Origin: Diphasiastrum complanatum
Lineage: Eukaryota > Streptophyta > Lycopodiopsida > Lycopodiales > Lycopodiaceae
Length of the DNA: 64,000 bases
Direction of reading: 5' to 3'
Assembly (NCBI GenBank): GCA_029204225.1
Contig: CM055110.1
Coordinates: 46,947,003-47,011,002 of the forward strand
The position numbers and the translations under genes were made by a program. Position 1 is the first letter of the stretch. Every line of letters starts with the position of its first letter. Below, in pieces: positions 44,441 through 56,320 of this stretch. The notes beneath the pieces are model-generated. The model saw nothing but the letters and a program-made list of their open reading frames with translations. It ran no database searches and was not told the DNA's origin.

Positions 44441-47400
44441 ATGGCTGCTCGTCCCATTTGGGATGAGGCGGAGGTGATGTCCGACAAAAAGTGGCGTTGC
44501 CCTTTTTGTCGAAAGCAGTTCACAGGGAACGCCTCTCAGGTTCGAGCACATCTGGGGGGGTTGCGAGTCCGACCCACGGGGGGGGCGCTTTGGGATCGAC
44601 ATTTGTATGGTCATCCCCGCTGCGGAGAGGTCTCGCAATTATGGAGACATATTCTGAGACAGTTGCTGAGCCCGGCAAGCCGTCCACAGATGCCGCGGAC
44701 TCTATTTCTACTGGTGCACCCACTGCCACCGCCCCTGCCACTTGTACACCCACTGCACCCGCCCCCGCCACCGCCGCCGGCCCCGCCCCCGCCCCCGGCC
44801 CCGCCACCACCTCTGCCTCTGCCTCTGCCTCCGCCTCCGCTTGTACTCCCCATGGATCCACATCCTCCACTGCTGCACCTACGCCTCTGTCATCACCGTC
44901 AGATCTGCACGGCCCGTCCACATCCTCCGCTTCCGCACCTGCACCTATGCCACCACCTCCAGATCCGCATCGTCCATCCGCATCCTCCCAGCCAACCACA
45001 TCCCGAGGACCCAGACAAATGTCCATGCCGGGATCTTTCAGAGAGGGGTAGCACAGAGAGGCCACCAGGACTGTAGCACAGATGTTCTATGACCTGAACC
45101 TCCCCTTTATCATGGCATCATCCCGCATCTTTCGAGAGGCTATCTCGAAAGTTGCAATCTGTGGGCCCGTCTACACACCACCCACAACCGACGCACTGGC
45201 CCTTTATTCCAGGACCGGGTTGCATCAGTCAGAGAGAGACTGGCCGCACTGCACGAGGCTTGGGATAGATACGGCTGTTCCATCATGGCTGATGGGTGGA
45301 CTGATCGTCGCAGACGTCTACTCATCAACGTGATTGTTTCCAGTTGTTACGGTTCCATGTTCTTGCGCAACATCGACGCCTCCGAGGCAGGGAGAGTTCA
45401 TTCGGCCAAGTACATTTACGGCATCATTCGCGCGACGATAGACGAGGTCGGGCCACAGCGCGTTGTCCAGGTATAATATTCTTTCATTAGTTGCTTGCTC
45501 ATTTGCTGCTTGATGTTGATACAATAGTTCTGCGTAGTTTTCGATTGATTGCAATGTGTTTCCGAGCTATGAACTGATTGTGTGAACGTATCGCAAAAGG
45601 TTGTGACGGACAATGCGTCCAACTGCCGCGGTATGGGGGAGCTTCTTATGGCAGACTACCCCTCCATTGTCTGGACTCCATGTGCCGCACACTCACTGGA
45701 CCTCCTCTTGCATTCCATCGGGCGCCTGCCTTGGGTCAATGACATTCTCACGAGGGCACTTGCGGTTGTGGACTTCGTCACACGCAAGCGCCGCATGACG
45801 GCCCTTTTCCGCACATTCAGCAGGTAAGCTGCCACTTATTTTTTGACTCGTTCAAGATGCTCCTTTTTTTTTGCTCGTTTCATGTGTGCCTCTCATTCCG
45901 TTTGTCAATGCAGGCTCGACTTGAAGAAGCCCTTCGCACCCGCTTTGCCTACCTGTTCATCATGCTTGAGCGGCTACACAAGCTCAAGGGTGAATTGCGG
46001 CACATGGCCACTTCGGCAGAGTTCACCGCCATGGACCTGTCCACGACCCTAGAGGGCATGGCCTGCCACGAGATCCTCTTCATGGAGCCTTTCTGAGTGG
46101 ATATGCAGCAGCTGATGGACGTCATGCGCCCCATCTACTCTGTTCTGAGGCTCGTTGATCGCGAGGGGTGCACGATGGGCCTCATTTACGAGTTCATGGA
46201 CCGCATAGGCGAGTCTCTCCAGCATTCTGAGCTGGACCCTGCCAGGTATAACTTTTTTCTGTCTCACCATCCTTACTTCCATTTCTCACTCTGTTTCGTC
46301 TTGCTGCCGCAACACGATGGTATGTAACTGTTGCCTCCACGTGGTTTGGTCCACAGGTTGGAGCCTATGGGGCGCTTGTGGCAGTGGCGATGGGATAAGT
46401 TTCATCGGCCCATTCACAGTGTGGCCCACATACTACATCCGCTATTTCAGAGCGAGAGGCAGTACGACGATGGAGAGCTGCGTGCAGACTGGTTCAGATA
46501 CTTCCGCCTCCTCAGCAGCGACATTGGGTTCGGCAGCAGGCTCGAGGTGCAGAGGCTCGGTTACAGGTAAACTCTTGATCTATCGTACGCTGTCGTTCGT
46601 TCAATTTCCCTGCGCGGGCTCAAGTGTACTCAAGCATATCGTTGCTCAACTGCAGACACTCTCTGGGGCTGTTCGGCAAGGACCTTGCACGTGTTTGAGA
46701 GATCAGGCTCTTGCCTGTATCATGCTGGGAGAGCTACGGCGCCGGGCAGCCAGACCTGAGGATGCTCGCGCTCCGAGTCCTTTCACAGGTATGTTGTCTG
46801 ATCTCATTCATCCAACCAATTTTCACATTTTCTCTACAAGGTCGGTACTCACTCGAGTTGTTCCCAATTAATGCAGGATTGTTCTGCTTGCGTGTGCGAG
46901 CGGAACTGGTCAGCGTTCAGCCCTTGTTCACACGAACAAGCGGAACCGTCTGATGACGGAGCGGTGCAATGACCTGGTGTACTGCAACACCAACACTAGA
47001 GTGGTTCGACGCATCACGGAGAGCATGAGGGCAGGAGGCGCACGCGCCCTACTCTTGCAGGTATATTTCGTTGCTCTGTCATTTTGCTTTCGCATTGGTT
47101 TGAGACATTCAGTTTAATGCCCTCACGGTTGCTTCGGCTATTCTCACGAATGATTGACTTGTGCAGGTCAATCCCGATGAGTGCTTGGTTGCAGCGGCAG
47201 ATCATGAGCCAGAGCCAGAGGTTGATCCAGACGATGCCGCTCGGCGTGCTCTGCGGGGTGAGCCCGACGATGATGTCGATGCCGATGAGACCACCACCCT
47301 CCTTGCTGACGTTTCATTGCCCTCCTCTGATGATGAGCCCACATATGATTCAGACGAGACGGTCGACCTAGCAGGGGATGGTCCACGTGCCCCACCCAGT

Positions 47401-47772
47401 ACCCCCGCATCGCGCCCCCTTTCAGATGATGGCTGGTCAGAGTTTGCGAGGGAGACAGAGGCTGCTGCCTAGAGACAGATAGCGCAGAGACGACTCAGAG
47501 CATCACAGGCAAGCAGTTCTTCCCAGAGACCCCCTTGTGGCAGAGGGAGACCCCCAGGCAGGAGTGTACCACAGAGGGTTCCTTCCGGCAGACCCAGAGG
47601 CAGGCCAACCAAGATGGGAGGCACTGATGAGTTTTCTAGTCGTCTCTTGGCAGGCGTTGGCCCAGACTTAGAGGAGTCCCAGCCTCCAGACTCCCAGCCA
47701 GACTTTGTATTTGACACCCCTGCAGATGCATCTGGCACGCAGAGGGATGATTTTTTTAGCACGGACTTGTAG
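44441..47772 (+). pseudogene. hAT transposase with BED finger, DUF659 core and AT-hook tail
   Basis: In order: a BED finger (WRCPFCRKQFTGNASQVRAHL) from the ATG at 44441; a Pro/Ala/Ser-rich linker; FYDLNLPFIMASSRIFREAI; GCSIMADGWTDRRRRLLINV with the first catalytic Asp (about 45270-45310); VVTDNASNC with the second Asp (about 45600); WTPCAAHSLDLLL (about 45675); YRIGES-type helices; and the dimerisation motif DCSACVCERNWSAFS (46877-46921). GT-AG introns are visible, e.g. 46789-46876. It is dead: frameshifts near 45210, 45935 and 46920, TGA at 46094 and TAG at 47470. Beyond that TAG the frame stays open to 47772 and encodes two AT-hook-like motifs (GRGRP, PRGRPTK). Confidence 0.88.
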
Positions 47773-47926
47773 ATACTGATTCACACTTTAGCATCATGTA
47801 CAGTGGCATCAAATGAGATGTATATATTTTTTTACAATATATTTGTGTCATGGCTACGTGGTTGCTTACAAATGGTTAGCTCTGTGAAATTTGAATGGTT
47901 AGTCAGAAATGGTTTGCACCGTGCAA

Positions 47927-48045
<119 letters not shown>

Positions 48046-48319
48046 AGCACATCTGCATCTCATTCATAACATATGCATCATGTTCAACCATTTAACATAA
48101 CATGGTAAACCCGACACCCCAACAAATGGCACAGTTAACATAACACCCTAAACCCTAACAAATCATCCTAAACCCACAACCCCACAGCCATAACCATCAA
48201 AACAAGCCACAAGCATAATCATCATAACCACATCCATAAACATCATCAACCCTACCCGCGTCCTCATTCTGTCGTAGGCATTGCACCACAGGTATGTGCA
48301 GATTCAACATCAAAGTTGC

Positions 48320-48935
48320 GGACTAGTTTTGCAGCTATCCGTCCGACGGTCCCGTTTCTCCAAACGGGATCCGTTTCACGTGTCGTCCGTTTCGGCCAGC
48401 GGACAACCTCGATAGGAGCCTGTGGGAGCGACGGGAAGAGGACCGGACGGACGGCAGGCCCAGTACGTCCTTCCGAAGTTTAGGGTCAAGACAGGGCTAC
48501 GGGGACACTTTGCCGGGATGGGACCTGAAAACATTCGGAATTGACAAAATGGTCCAGGAATACAATCAAACGATTCGTGGCCCCGATACGATCTCAAGGG
48601 GCCGAGCCTGGCTCAATTCGGGTGTCGTCCGGTCAAAATGGCTGTTCGACTGGACAGAAACGCAATCAGGTCACGTGAAATGGACTAGTTTTGCAGGTCT
48701 CTGTCCGATGGTCCCGTTTCTCCAAACAGGATCCCATTCGGGTGCCGTCTGTTTCGGCCAGTGGACAACCTCGATATGAACCTGTGGGAACAAACAAGAC
48801 GAGGACACGACCGACGGTCGGCCCACAACGTCCGTCCGAAGTGCGATGTTAAACAGGGCTTCAGAGACAAATGGGACTTGAAAACTTGGAGATGTTTCGG
48901 AGCCCCCATGCTGGTACACAAAATTTCGACATCGT
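48320..48935 (+). repeat. Direct duplication rich in CCGTCCG motifs
   Basis: The sequence GGACTAGTTTTGCAG ... GGTCCCGTTTCTCCAAAC ... GTTTCGGCCAG(C/T)GGACAACC begins at about 48321 and again at about 48683, continuing similarly for about 210 bp in each case, with ~150 bp of unique sequence between. CGTCCG and CGGACG words are frequent. No coding sense. Confidence 0.8.
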
Positions 48936-49551
48936 ATTGTAGCGTGTTGAAGTAGTGCCACAACTAATAAGCAAGCTGTTGAAGTTCATCCAGGAAGAAA
49001 CCGATCTCATCAACCGAGTCACAGTAGTGTATAGCTTGTCACTCTTCTGGTGAGCCCTAATTTCCCCCAGAGACTTCTGGTCCTGAGAGCTTGTCACTCT
49101 TCTGGTGAGCGTTCACCTCTCTCCCCAATCCTTTGGCGAGCACTCACTGATGCACCCGAAACCTTAAACCAGTAATATGTTTGCCATACAAACCATCATC
49201 TTCACTCGAAACCACTCTCAGATCTTTCTTTGTCGCTTTTTTGGAGCCTAGTTCCCAATGAAGGTTCGTAATATATGAACTGCTCATTAGCCATGGTTGT
49301 TTAGTGATATCTCAGTTATGAGAGGCATGGCCTAGTGGTTAGGTCCGTTGCAAATTTTTTTGGGTACTGTTTTCTTATTTTTTAACAGGATAAGGCAGGT
49401 GGGTGCCAGACACCCTTTGATAATTAATTCCGGGGGAAAAATAGGGGCCATAAATTGCTTTTATTTTGCTTTTGGGATGGGGGACAATGCAGGCACGTGC
49501 CTGTATTTTCTTTTTTTTTTTGAAATTTTTTTTTCCGCCATCCGCTTCCTT

Positions 49552-49553
<2 letters not shown>
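48936..49553. other. Intronic spacer between hAT elements
   Basis: A small direct repeat (GCTTGTCACTCTTCTGGTGAGC) occurs at about 49033 and 49088. No gene or domain. Confidence 0.5.

Positions 49554-49629
<76 letters not shown>
49554..49629. repeat. (TA)n microsatellite, left flank of second full hAT element
   Basis: About 76 bp of TA with one TATGTA interruption. A comparable tract lies at 54034-54075 on the other side of the element. Confidence 0.95.
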
Positions 49630-49631
<2 letters not shown>

Positions 49632-49859
49632 TAGTACCCCATGGTATTGCCATTATGGTACTGCCGGTACCATAATGGTGGTTCCGCCATTATGGTGCCG
49701 CCTTTAGACCTGCGGTACCAGGGCGGCACCATAATCATAATATTTATTATTATTATTATTATTATTTTTTTATTAAAAACCCCTTTCACTAGGGTAATTT
49801 AGGGTAAAAAATTTTGTAAAAAAAGTGTCAAGGTTTAGAAAAAAGAGGGGACTGTACAG

Positions 49860-50160
49860 AGGGACTGTACATGGGGCACTGTGGGGGAGCAGACCTTGGG
49901 GTCAATGGGAGTGCAGCATGTGGGGCAGTAGCAAATCCGGACAGGTACACCGTCACATGGGCACTGTGGGGGAGCAGACCACGGACCCAATCGGAGTGCA
50001 GCATGTGGGGGAGCAATACATGGGGCAGGTACAGTGGAGCAAATCCGGACAGGTACACCGTCACATGGGCACTGTGGGGGAGCAGGCCATGGGGCCAATG
50101 GGAGTGCAGCATGTGGGGGAGCAACAAATGGGGACAGGTACAAGGGCACATGGAGGGATC
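49860..50160 (+). repeat. Tandem repeat, ~85-110-bp unit, three copies
   Basis: Units share GGCACTGTGGGGGAGCAG, then (C/A)CAAT(C/G)GGAGTGCAGCATGTGGGG and AAATCCGGACAGGTACACC. Starts are near 49874, 49960 and 50067. All forward and reverse open frames here are repeat artefacts. Confidence 0.85.
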
Positions 50161-50227
50161 ATCAACAACTGCAAATGGGGGAACAGGCTGTGGGGTTAAA
50201 CAGGCACTCACGAGGCTGTGAGAGCCA

Positions 50228-50670
50228 GTGAGAGGCTGTGAGAGAGAGGCTGTGAGAGGCATTGTCAGAGGCTATGAGAGCCAGTTCGAGAAACAGGGTG
50301 TCGTGAGATGGCAGAGCGCATACCACGGGCCTGAGGGCGAAGCCATGAGGATGCTCGAGGAAGATGTTCGAAGGCACAACGAAAGGCATCGAAAGCAAGA
50401 GGCAGAGATTGCAGAGATGCTGCGACAGGCTCGGCAGAGAAATCCGGCGCTGTCCCCCCCGCCCCCGCTGTGCCCCCTGCCCCTGCTGTCGAGCTGGATT
50501 TGGATGAGCAGATCGGAATGAACTTCACATGACGGCAGCTCATCATGGTTAGGGAAAGAGCTGCCCGCCGTCGGGCTAACCAGGAGGCAGCTCGGGCTAA
50601 TCGGGAGGCAAAGCGAGAGCGACAGAACAATGCACCTGACGAGGGCGAGGAGTCTGTGGAGGATCCGTAG
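50228..50670 (+). pseudogene. Coiled-coil reading frame inside hAT element
   Basis: About 95 codons from 50228 include FEKQGVVRWQSAYHGPEGEA, then a Glu/Arg/Gln-rich helix (LEEDVRRHNERHRKQEAEIA), strongly coiled-coil in character. A one-base slip at the C run near 50455 moves the sense frame: it continues as an Ala/Pro repeat, LDLDEQIGMNFT, a TGA at about 50530, then RERAARRRANQEAARANRE and an acidic end with TAG at 50668-50670. I do not recognise the family. It converges on the transposase and may be an accessory protein of the element. Confidence 0.5.
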
Positions 50671-51365
50671 GAATGTTTAGAATGGATAGCATCCAGCCGT
50701 ATGTGGCTGGCTGTTGTTATGTAGTTTTTGGCATAGATGAGGCAACCTTTAGTGTTTAACACAGTGTAAAGAACAGCCCCAGCCGTATGTGGCACGATAC
50801 GTATTATTATTTTGATACCACTGTTGAATTAATGTTCATTGTGGTTTTTGTGCAACGCATGCCTGGTGTAATGTAGTGTAATATGTGTTTATGAAATGCT
50901 ATAAAGGGGGTTGTATTTCTGTGTTGTGCATCTGCTATCAATCTCTGCAACTGAAACTAACTGAAAATACGCACATACCATTCGAAATAAAATTGAAAAC
51001 AGAGCATCGCAATTACAAATTGACAAATACAAAATGTGCAGTGAATAGAGTACGTCCAACACTGGATATATATGGAAAATGGTTTGAATACAGTGTTCGA
51101 CCATCTGGCCGCCAAACATGGTACATGATATCAAATTGCTAAAAATAAAATAACAGAGCTACAATCAATGCTCTGGCTCTAACTCAGACGAATGCTTCGG
51201 AGACAACTCAGGGCCCCGAGCTGACTCTCGCAACTGATATCTATGCCTGTCTGGAACTGGCATGGGCTGTGTATCCGAGGAGGAGGACTCGTCATCCTCA
51301 TCCTCCCAATCTGCCTCCGCATCAGCCCCCAAGCAAGCCAAACCGACTAGACCTGCTCCAACTGG
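50671..51365. other. Region between convergent hAT genes
   Basis: AT-rich 3' untranslated sequence for both genes. No domain seen. The (-) frame ending at 51366 may have a few more C-terminal codons here. Confidence 0.4.
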
Positions 51366-53775
51366 CTATGATACTGCACCTCTACCTGCACCCGGGGCCC
51401 TGTGAGGTCGTCCTCTCTTCCCTGGCTGTTTCTGTGCTCTGCCTTTCTTGTTCGGTGCACCCTTGGGCCTTCCTGGTCTGTTGCGGACGAGGGGAGCCTC
51501 ATCACCCCCATGCAAATCACCTGGCTGGCTAGGCTGGGCCCAAGCTGAGGCCGGCTGGGATAGAGAAGCCAAAGATGGGTGCCCTTGTGCAGCTGATATG
51601 CCCGTGGGGCTGCTGCTGGCGGAGGAACTGGCTGTGGAGGGGCCGTCCCTGCAGGAGGAAAGTATAGCGACGATATGTACTGAAAGGGGCGCTGCGGTGG
51701 CCGGTACTGGTAAATCCTGGGTGCTGCCACTGGAGGAGCCACTGTGGATGTGGGCGCTGCAAGAGAAAACCTGGGCACAGATGGTGGCCTGCCATGGAGA
51801 CCTGGTGCTGCAGAAGTGGATGGCGATGGAGGGGCTGCTGGCTTCAACGACATCGGTGGCACTGGAGGTGCTGTGCGGCGCACGTACACCCTCTAAGGAA
51901 CTGGGGGAACTGTAGGCACCTCGTGTAGCTGCTCTGGCTGAGACTCTGTGTAGGGCATGCTGGCTAGAGAGGATGGGGGCGCCCTGACGCTCGGCATCTG
52001 CTGGGCCTCTGAATCCAACTCTGCAATCAAGTCGTCCAGCTGGGCATCCGAATACAAATGCTCTGGGCTCTGGGACTCATCATGTGCACCATCCTCTGGA
52101 TCATCCTGTGCCTCATCCCGTGCCTCATCCTGTGCACCATGCGGACCCTGCATGGTCTCCCAATCGGTACAATCAAAGTCATCTGGTGACTCCTCTGGTG
52201 TGTTGTCATAGAAATGCCTATGGCTCTGTGATGCACGCATCCAAGCAGCTGCGGAAGGTAAACTTAAATCACTCTGCCCCCTATCAAGAGCCTCCTCCAT
52301 CATATCAACATAAGAAGGTATGCCACTGGCCCCCCCTGTGTGCCTTGCCCGTCTCCCGATATAATGTGTGGCATGTGTCCCACCTCTACAACCAATCGGC
52401 CTCGAGCTCCCTGTTTGCGATTTGTGTCAGAGAGAGGGGATGCAGCATGTGTGCAACGCTGTGGATACTCCTGTGAAGTAGTTCCACCGCGTCTCCCAGA
52501 TGAACTTCAGCTCGGTCATCCTGCAGGTGAGAGGCATGTGGTTTAGGGCATTACGAAAAAACTTAACATTGACAAAAAAACAAACTAGCAATTACTGAAA
52601 AGATAAAGGCCAATTACATTACTATATTGCTTACCTCTCTGGCTGCAAGATGGGCAGCTGCAGGAATTGTCCAATCTGGTCCATGAGCTCATATTCCAGT
52701 CCAAGTGTTGACCCCTCGCTGTCAGCCATGCGGAGCACAATGTAGAGCCGTAAGTGGCCCAGTGGCAACGCAGAGGCTCCATCTCTCTAGACAAGGACTC
52801 GACCCTATCCCTCAGGATGTGTGTGCGGACAACCTCTGAACTAGGGACTCTCCAGCTAGGGCTGACAGACTGTGCAAGGCGGAAGGCCCTTCTGAAGGGC
52901 TCAGAGTTGGTGGTGGCAAATGGAAGGTTCAGCTCATAATTAGACTGGCCACGGCCTGTGTAGCCTCTCTGTCAATGTGCGGCTGATGCGCGCCGCGAAT
53001 GCTCTGCTGCCTAAGAACCCTCCCAGCTGGGCGACGGGTAGCGGACCTCCAGCATGGTGCACCAAACGTGACGGGAATGGATGATGACGCGACAGGCTGG
53101 GTAGTAGTAGATGCATCGTTTGTAGACGTGGAATGGGGAGAGTGGGATGCACTAGCAGGGATGGGTGCAACAGCATAAGTGGGGTGCACTGGTGGAGGGG
53201 GAACATTTGGCATGGGATACGAAAACTGCTGGCTAGGGAGGTCATCCGGATGGGAAGGGAGGGAGGAAGGGATCTCCTCAACATCTTGGAAGGCCTCGTC
53301 ACTGGCATCCTGGGCCTGCTCTTGCTCGGGCTGTGGAGAGTCCATGAGAAAGTTGTATACTGGGGGAGTGCGAGCAACAATAGGTGGTGGTGGAACCGCA
53401 GTGGCAACTGGCGGACAAGATGGGATGGGATCCACCGGAATGGGTGCAGATGGGAGTGCGTCTAGCGGAACTATCTGAGGGGGGTGAGAGACAAAGGGAC
53501 TGGACGAGGATGCACTCCCTCTCCTCGTGCGTGCCAGCCAGGCAGGCAACAACTCGGGGTCAACCACGTAAGGCGCGGTGCAAAACCGGAGAACACCCTC
53601 CAAAATGGTGTTCTCCCCTGCCACAAGACGTGGCCCGTAGGTATCCAGAAGTCGCTGCCTGACGGGAACGGACATGCTGGCACAGGGGGCAGCATTCAGT
53701 GTGCCACCATTTTGGGCGCGTGCGCCAAGTAGGTGGCCTTTAAGGCGAGTGAGGGTAGTAGGGGCGGAATCGATC
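51366..53775 (-). pseudogene. hAT transposase, internally deleted
   Basis: Minus strand. A BED-finger remnant (TLTRLKGHLLG, about 53740) runs into VRQRLLDTYGPRLVAGENTI (53660-53600), then a Ser/Pro-rich linker to about 52960. After a shift come HLPFATTNSEPFRRAF-type sequence, LRLYIVLRMADSEGSTLGLEY (about 52760-52690), FIWETRWNYFT (about 52510-52480) and an acidic region (52300-51900). The C-terminal tail carries RNRPGRPKG and GKRGRPHR AT hooks (about 51490-51400). The DGWTD and VTDNA catalytic segments are missing, and shifts occur near 52460 and 52780. Confidence 0.78.
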
Positions 53776-54033
53776 TGTGCAACTCAAATATAGTGTGATG
53801 GCGAGGAGTCCGTGGACAGCAGAGAGGGCGCAGACAGCAAGAAGAGGGTGCGGACAGCAGCGCGATGGGCAGGGAGAGAGATGAAGCGAGGGGGGGGGAT
53901 TAGGGTAAAAAAAAAATTAATATATTAAATATTAAAAATATTAAATATTGTGGTACCGCAGATTAGTATGGATCCGCGGTACCACACTGGATCCGCGGTA
54001 CCGGGATCAGCGGATCCTGGTACCGCTGGATCT

Positions 54034-54034
54034 A

Positions 54035-54079
<45 letters not shown>

Positions 54080-55250
54080 CACATATATATCAATGTTGCA
54101 CGTTTCGTGGTATGATGCGCTCAATCCATGGTCAGCTAATGTAAGGACAGAATTACATCCACATAATAAATAAATCTTTGATAATGTATAGCTTACATAG
54201 ACACATGATATTCATACTTTTCTAATTTCTTTTTTTTTTAGCAAATATGTTTTTAAAGCAGTTTATTGATGCACAAGTGACTTAACCTTTTTCATTGTTT
54301 GCATGAAATTTCAGTGGTGTGTGATTTGTTTTTGTTCTTGGGAAATCCCTTGACATGAACTAAGTTCTGTCTTATTTATTCTTGTGGAAAAATTGCCATC
54401 TCTTACATCCTGGGTAAAATCCGACTACTAGCTGGAAATATGGAATGTCGGGATTTGAAAACATCTAAACATCAAATAAAAAGAAGTTGCACTAAGGAAA
54501 ACCTATTGTTGGTGCTTGCACTTCTCAGGAGTGGTGACCTTGTATATGAGTGTGTTGGTCGTACTTAATTTATTCTTTCGAAATTGTTTGGAGGCTATGT
54601 CCGTGTTACCTAATATACATTTTTCAATGAAATAATTGGTAGTAACTTTTCATGAGGTGGGAGTCCTGGTTCCAAGCGGTTCTAGGCCTTTGCATCTTGT
54701 AATTGCAATCGAAGTGGGGCTTTGTGGGCTATTCAATTTGTCTGCTAATAAAAGTCATTCAATGGAATCTCCCCTTTCCTAGCATACATCTCTTTTCAGT
54801 CTGAGATGAGTTAAACATCAGCGTAACAAGTGCAGTCAGTTGGGTTCCATATATATGTATATGCAGAGTTGGTTCAATTTAAGTTGAAGCTATGGATTAT
54901 TGAAGTTAAATTAATTGATATTTTAACCTTTCTGAGTAGGTTAGTTGGAAGAATTCTGGCTGTGTATGTCATAAGATTTTGGAAAATTTCTGGTCTTATT
55001 CTGCAAGAGCTTCTATATGTAAATTTTGGTTGTTAATGTCAAGGTGTCATAGTCTTAACTTATCTCTTTCTGAAATATGAACATAGGAAAAGATGTTATT
55101 CTATTTTTTTATGATGGCTCTAAATTTGTTGTTTTTTCAAAGAGATTCGTTTTCATCATAACACAGACATAAGATCAATTACCCAAAGTGAGGTATGTTC
55201 AATGTATTCTCTTAGAATTTTTATTATGATTTGTGTTTGCCTTTGCACAG
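54034..55250 (+). other. 3' part of RZ-1 intron
   Basis: (TA)n at 54034-54075, then AT-rich, T-tract-rich sequence ending in TTTGCCTTTGCACAG. No transposon motif seen. It is probably the original intron end. Confidence 0.6.
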
Positions 55251-55811
55251 GTCGTTGTTGACAGAGATAGTGGACGCCCAAAAGGATTTGGGTTTGTCAG
55301 CTTTGCTGATGAGCGTGACATGGAGGATGCTATTGACAAAATGCACGGAAGAGACTTAGATGGCCGTGCTATTACAGTAAGCAAAGCACAATCCAGATCC
55401 CGAGGAGGCAGTGGCGGCGGCGGCGGTTCCCGTGGCTTCAATGGTGCTGGTTCAGATTATGGAAGGAGTTCAGGTGGAAGGGGTGCAGGTGGTAGTGGAG
55501 GCAATGAGTGTTTCAAGTGTGGGCAGTCAGGACATTGGGCTAGGGAATGTACCTCCGAAGGTAGTGGAGCTGGTAGAGGTGGGCGTTATTCTGGTAGTAG
55601 TTATGGCAGCAGTCGAGATGATCGCTACGGTGGTAGCCGTGGAGGAAATTATAGCAACAGTAGTAGCCGGTATGGTCGTGATGATTCATACGATAAACAT
55701 GGAGGCTCACGGGGTGGCTCATATCGTGACGGGGGGCGTGGTAGCCGATCAGGTCCATATGACCGGCCAGTTGGTGGTGCTAATCGTTCTTCACGAGATG
55801 ACGATTACTAA
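55251..55811 (+). CDS. RZ1: RZ-1 glycine-rich RNA-binding protein, exon 2
   Basis: 186 codons plus TAA (55809-55811), following the acceptor at 55249-55250 in phase 0. Protein residues 38-223: RRM second half with RNP1 KGFGFVSF (48-55) and ITVSKAQ; a Gly/Arg/Ser linker (about 86-121); a CCHC zinc knuckle with C124, C127, H132, C137 (CFKCGQSGHWAREC); then an Arg/Gly/Ser/Tyr-rich tail with repeated DDRYGGSRGG-like units ending DDDY. This RRM-knuckle-RGG/YG order defines the RZ-1 subgroup of plant glycine-rich proteins, which bind RNA in the nucleus and affect splicing. Total length is 223 aa, within the range of shorter family members. No lesion is visible. Confidence 0.95.
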   Translation, partial: VVVDRDSGRPKGFGFVSFADERDMEDAIDKMHGRDLDGRAITVSKAQSRSRGGSGGGGGSRGFNGAGSDYGRSSGGRGAGGSGGNECFKCGQSGHWARECTSEGSGAGRGGRYSGSSYGSSRDDRYGGSRGGNYSNSSSRYGRDDSYDKHGGSRGGSYRDGGRGSRSGPYDRPVGGANRSSRDDDY

Positions 55812-56320
55812 GTGGCAGAACACTGTTAGCACAGCTGCTTCAAGTAATAGATGAATTCTCTTCTCACCCTAGTTGTATGCTGTGACATATTTCTGAGCAG
55901 GGGTTGTGTTGTGTTTCTAGAGGAGCTGATTTTACTGGTTTGACCTGATGTAGCTAGGCTGATATCCTTTACCTTGTGTTGCCTTCTAAAAACTAGATAT
56001 ATTGAAATGTGGCGGTTGCTTCTTTCTGTTGTAGCAGCCTGATACATATTTGGGTTAGATAAAGTTGATTAAGATCATATACATAAGATATGTAACATGC
56101 ACTTCAAAGACTACTAGTTTAGAGCTAAATTTTGAAGGCATCCTTATTTTCATAGTTGAATTATTTGCCAAGTGTAAAATCTTTGTTTTTAGATAGTGTG
56201 TAGAAAGCAGGGGTGAAGTATTCAGTGGAATAGTTGTCAATCAACATTTGTAATGAGAAAGCCCCCTCCTACACGACTTTTACCTATTTTGGAACTTTTA
56301 ACAATAATAAAATCTTCAGC
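55812..56320 (+). other. RZ-1 3'UTR and downstream flank
   Basis: T-rich sequence typical of a plant 3'UTR. A likely poly(A) signal AATAATAAAATC occurs at about 56302, with weaker candidates earlier. The transcript end is not determinable from sequence alone. Confidence 0.5.

Larger units (their letters stand above)
49630..54033 (-). mobile_element. hAT-like transposon with two convergent genes, bounded by (TA)n
   Basis: Both ends carry clusters of GGTACC/GCGGTACC-type words (49640-49735 and 53945-54030), followed inward by AATATTTA-rich and then AGGGTAA / ATTAGGGTAA sequence in mirror orientation. The interior has a decayed transposase on the minus strand (53775 to 51366) and a coiled-coil frame on the plus strand (50228-50670). 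(TA)n tracts flank both sides, so insertion into a TA microsatellite is likely. Exact terminal inverted repeats were not resolved. Confidence 0.65.

Noticed and set aside
44611-45092. Gly-rich and Asp/Glu/Ala-rich long frames on both strands
   Set aside because: Other-frame and antisense readings of the Pro/Ala/Ser-rich linker of the hAT transposase; GC-rich sequence keeps all frames open.
48320-48935. CRISPR-like repeat-spacer structure
   Set aside because: Only two long diverged direct repeats; no short regular repeats and no cas genes.
49825-50262. Several long Trp/Gly/Met-rich and Pro/His-rich frames on both strands
   Set aside because: They follow an ~85-110-bp tandem repeat and have no domain features.
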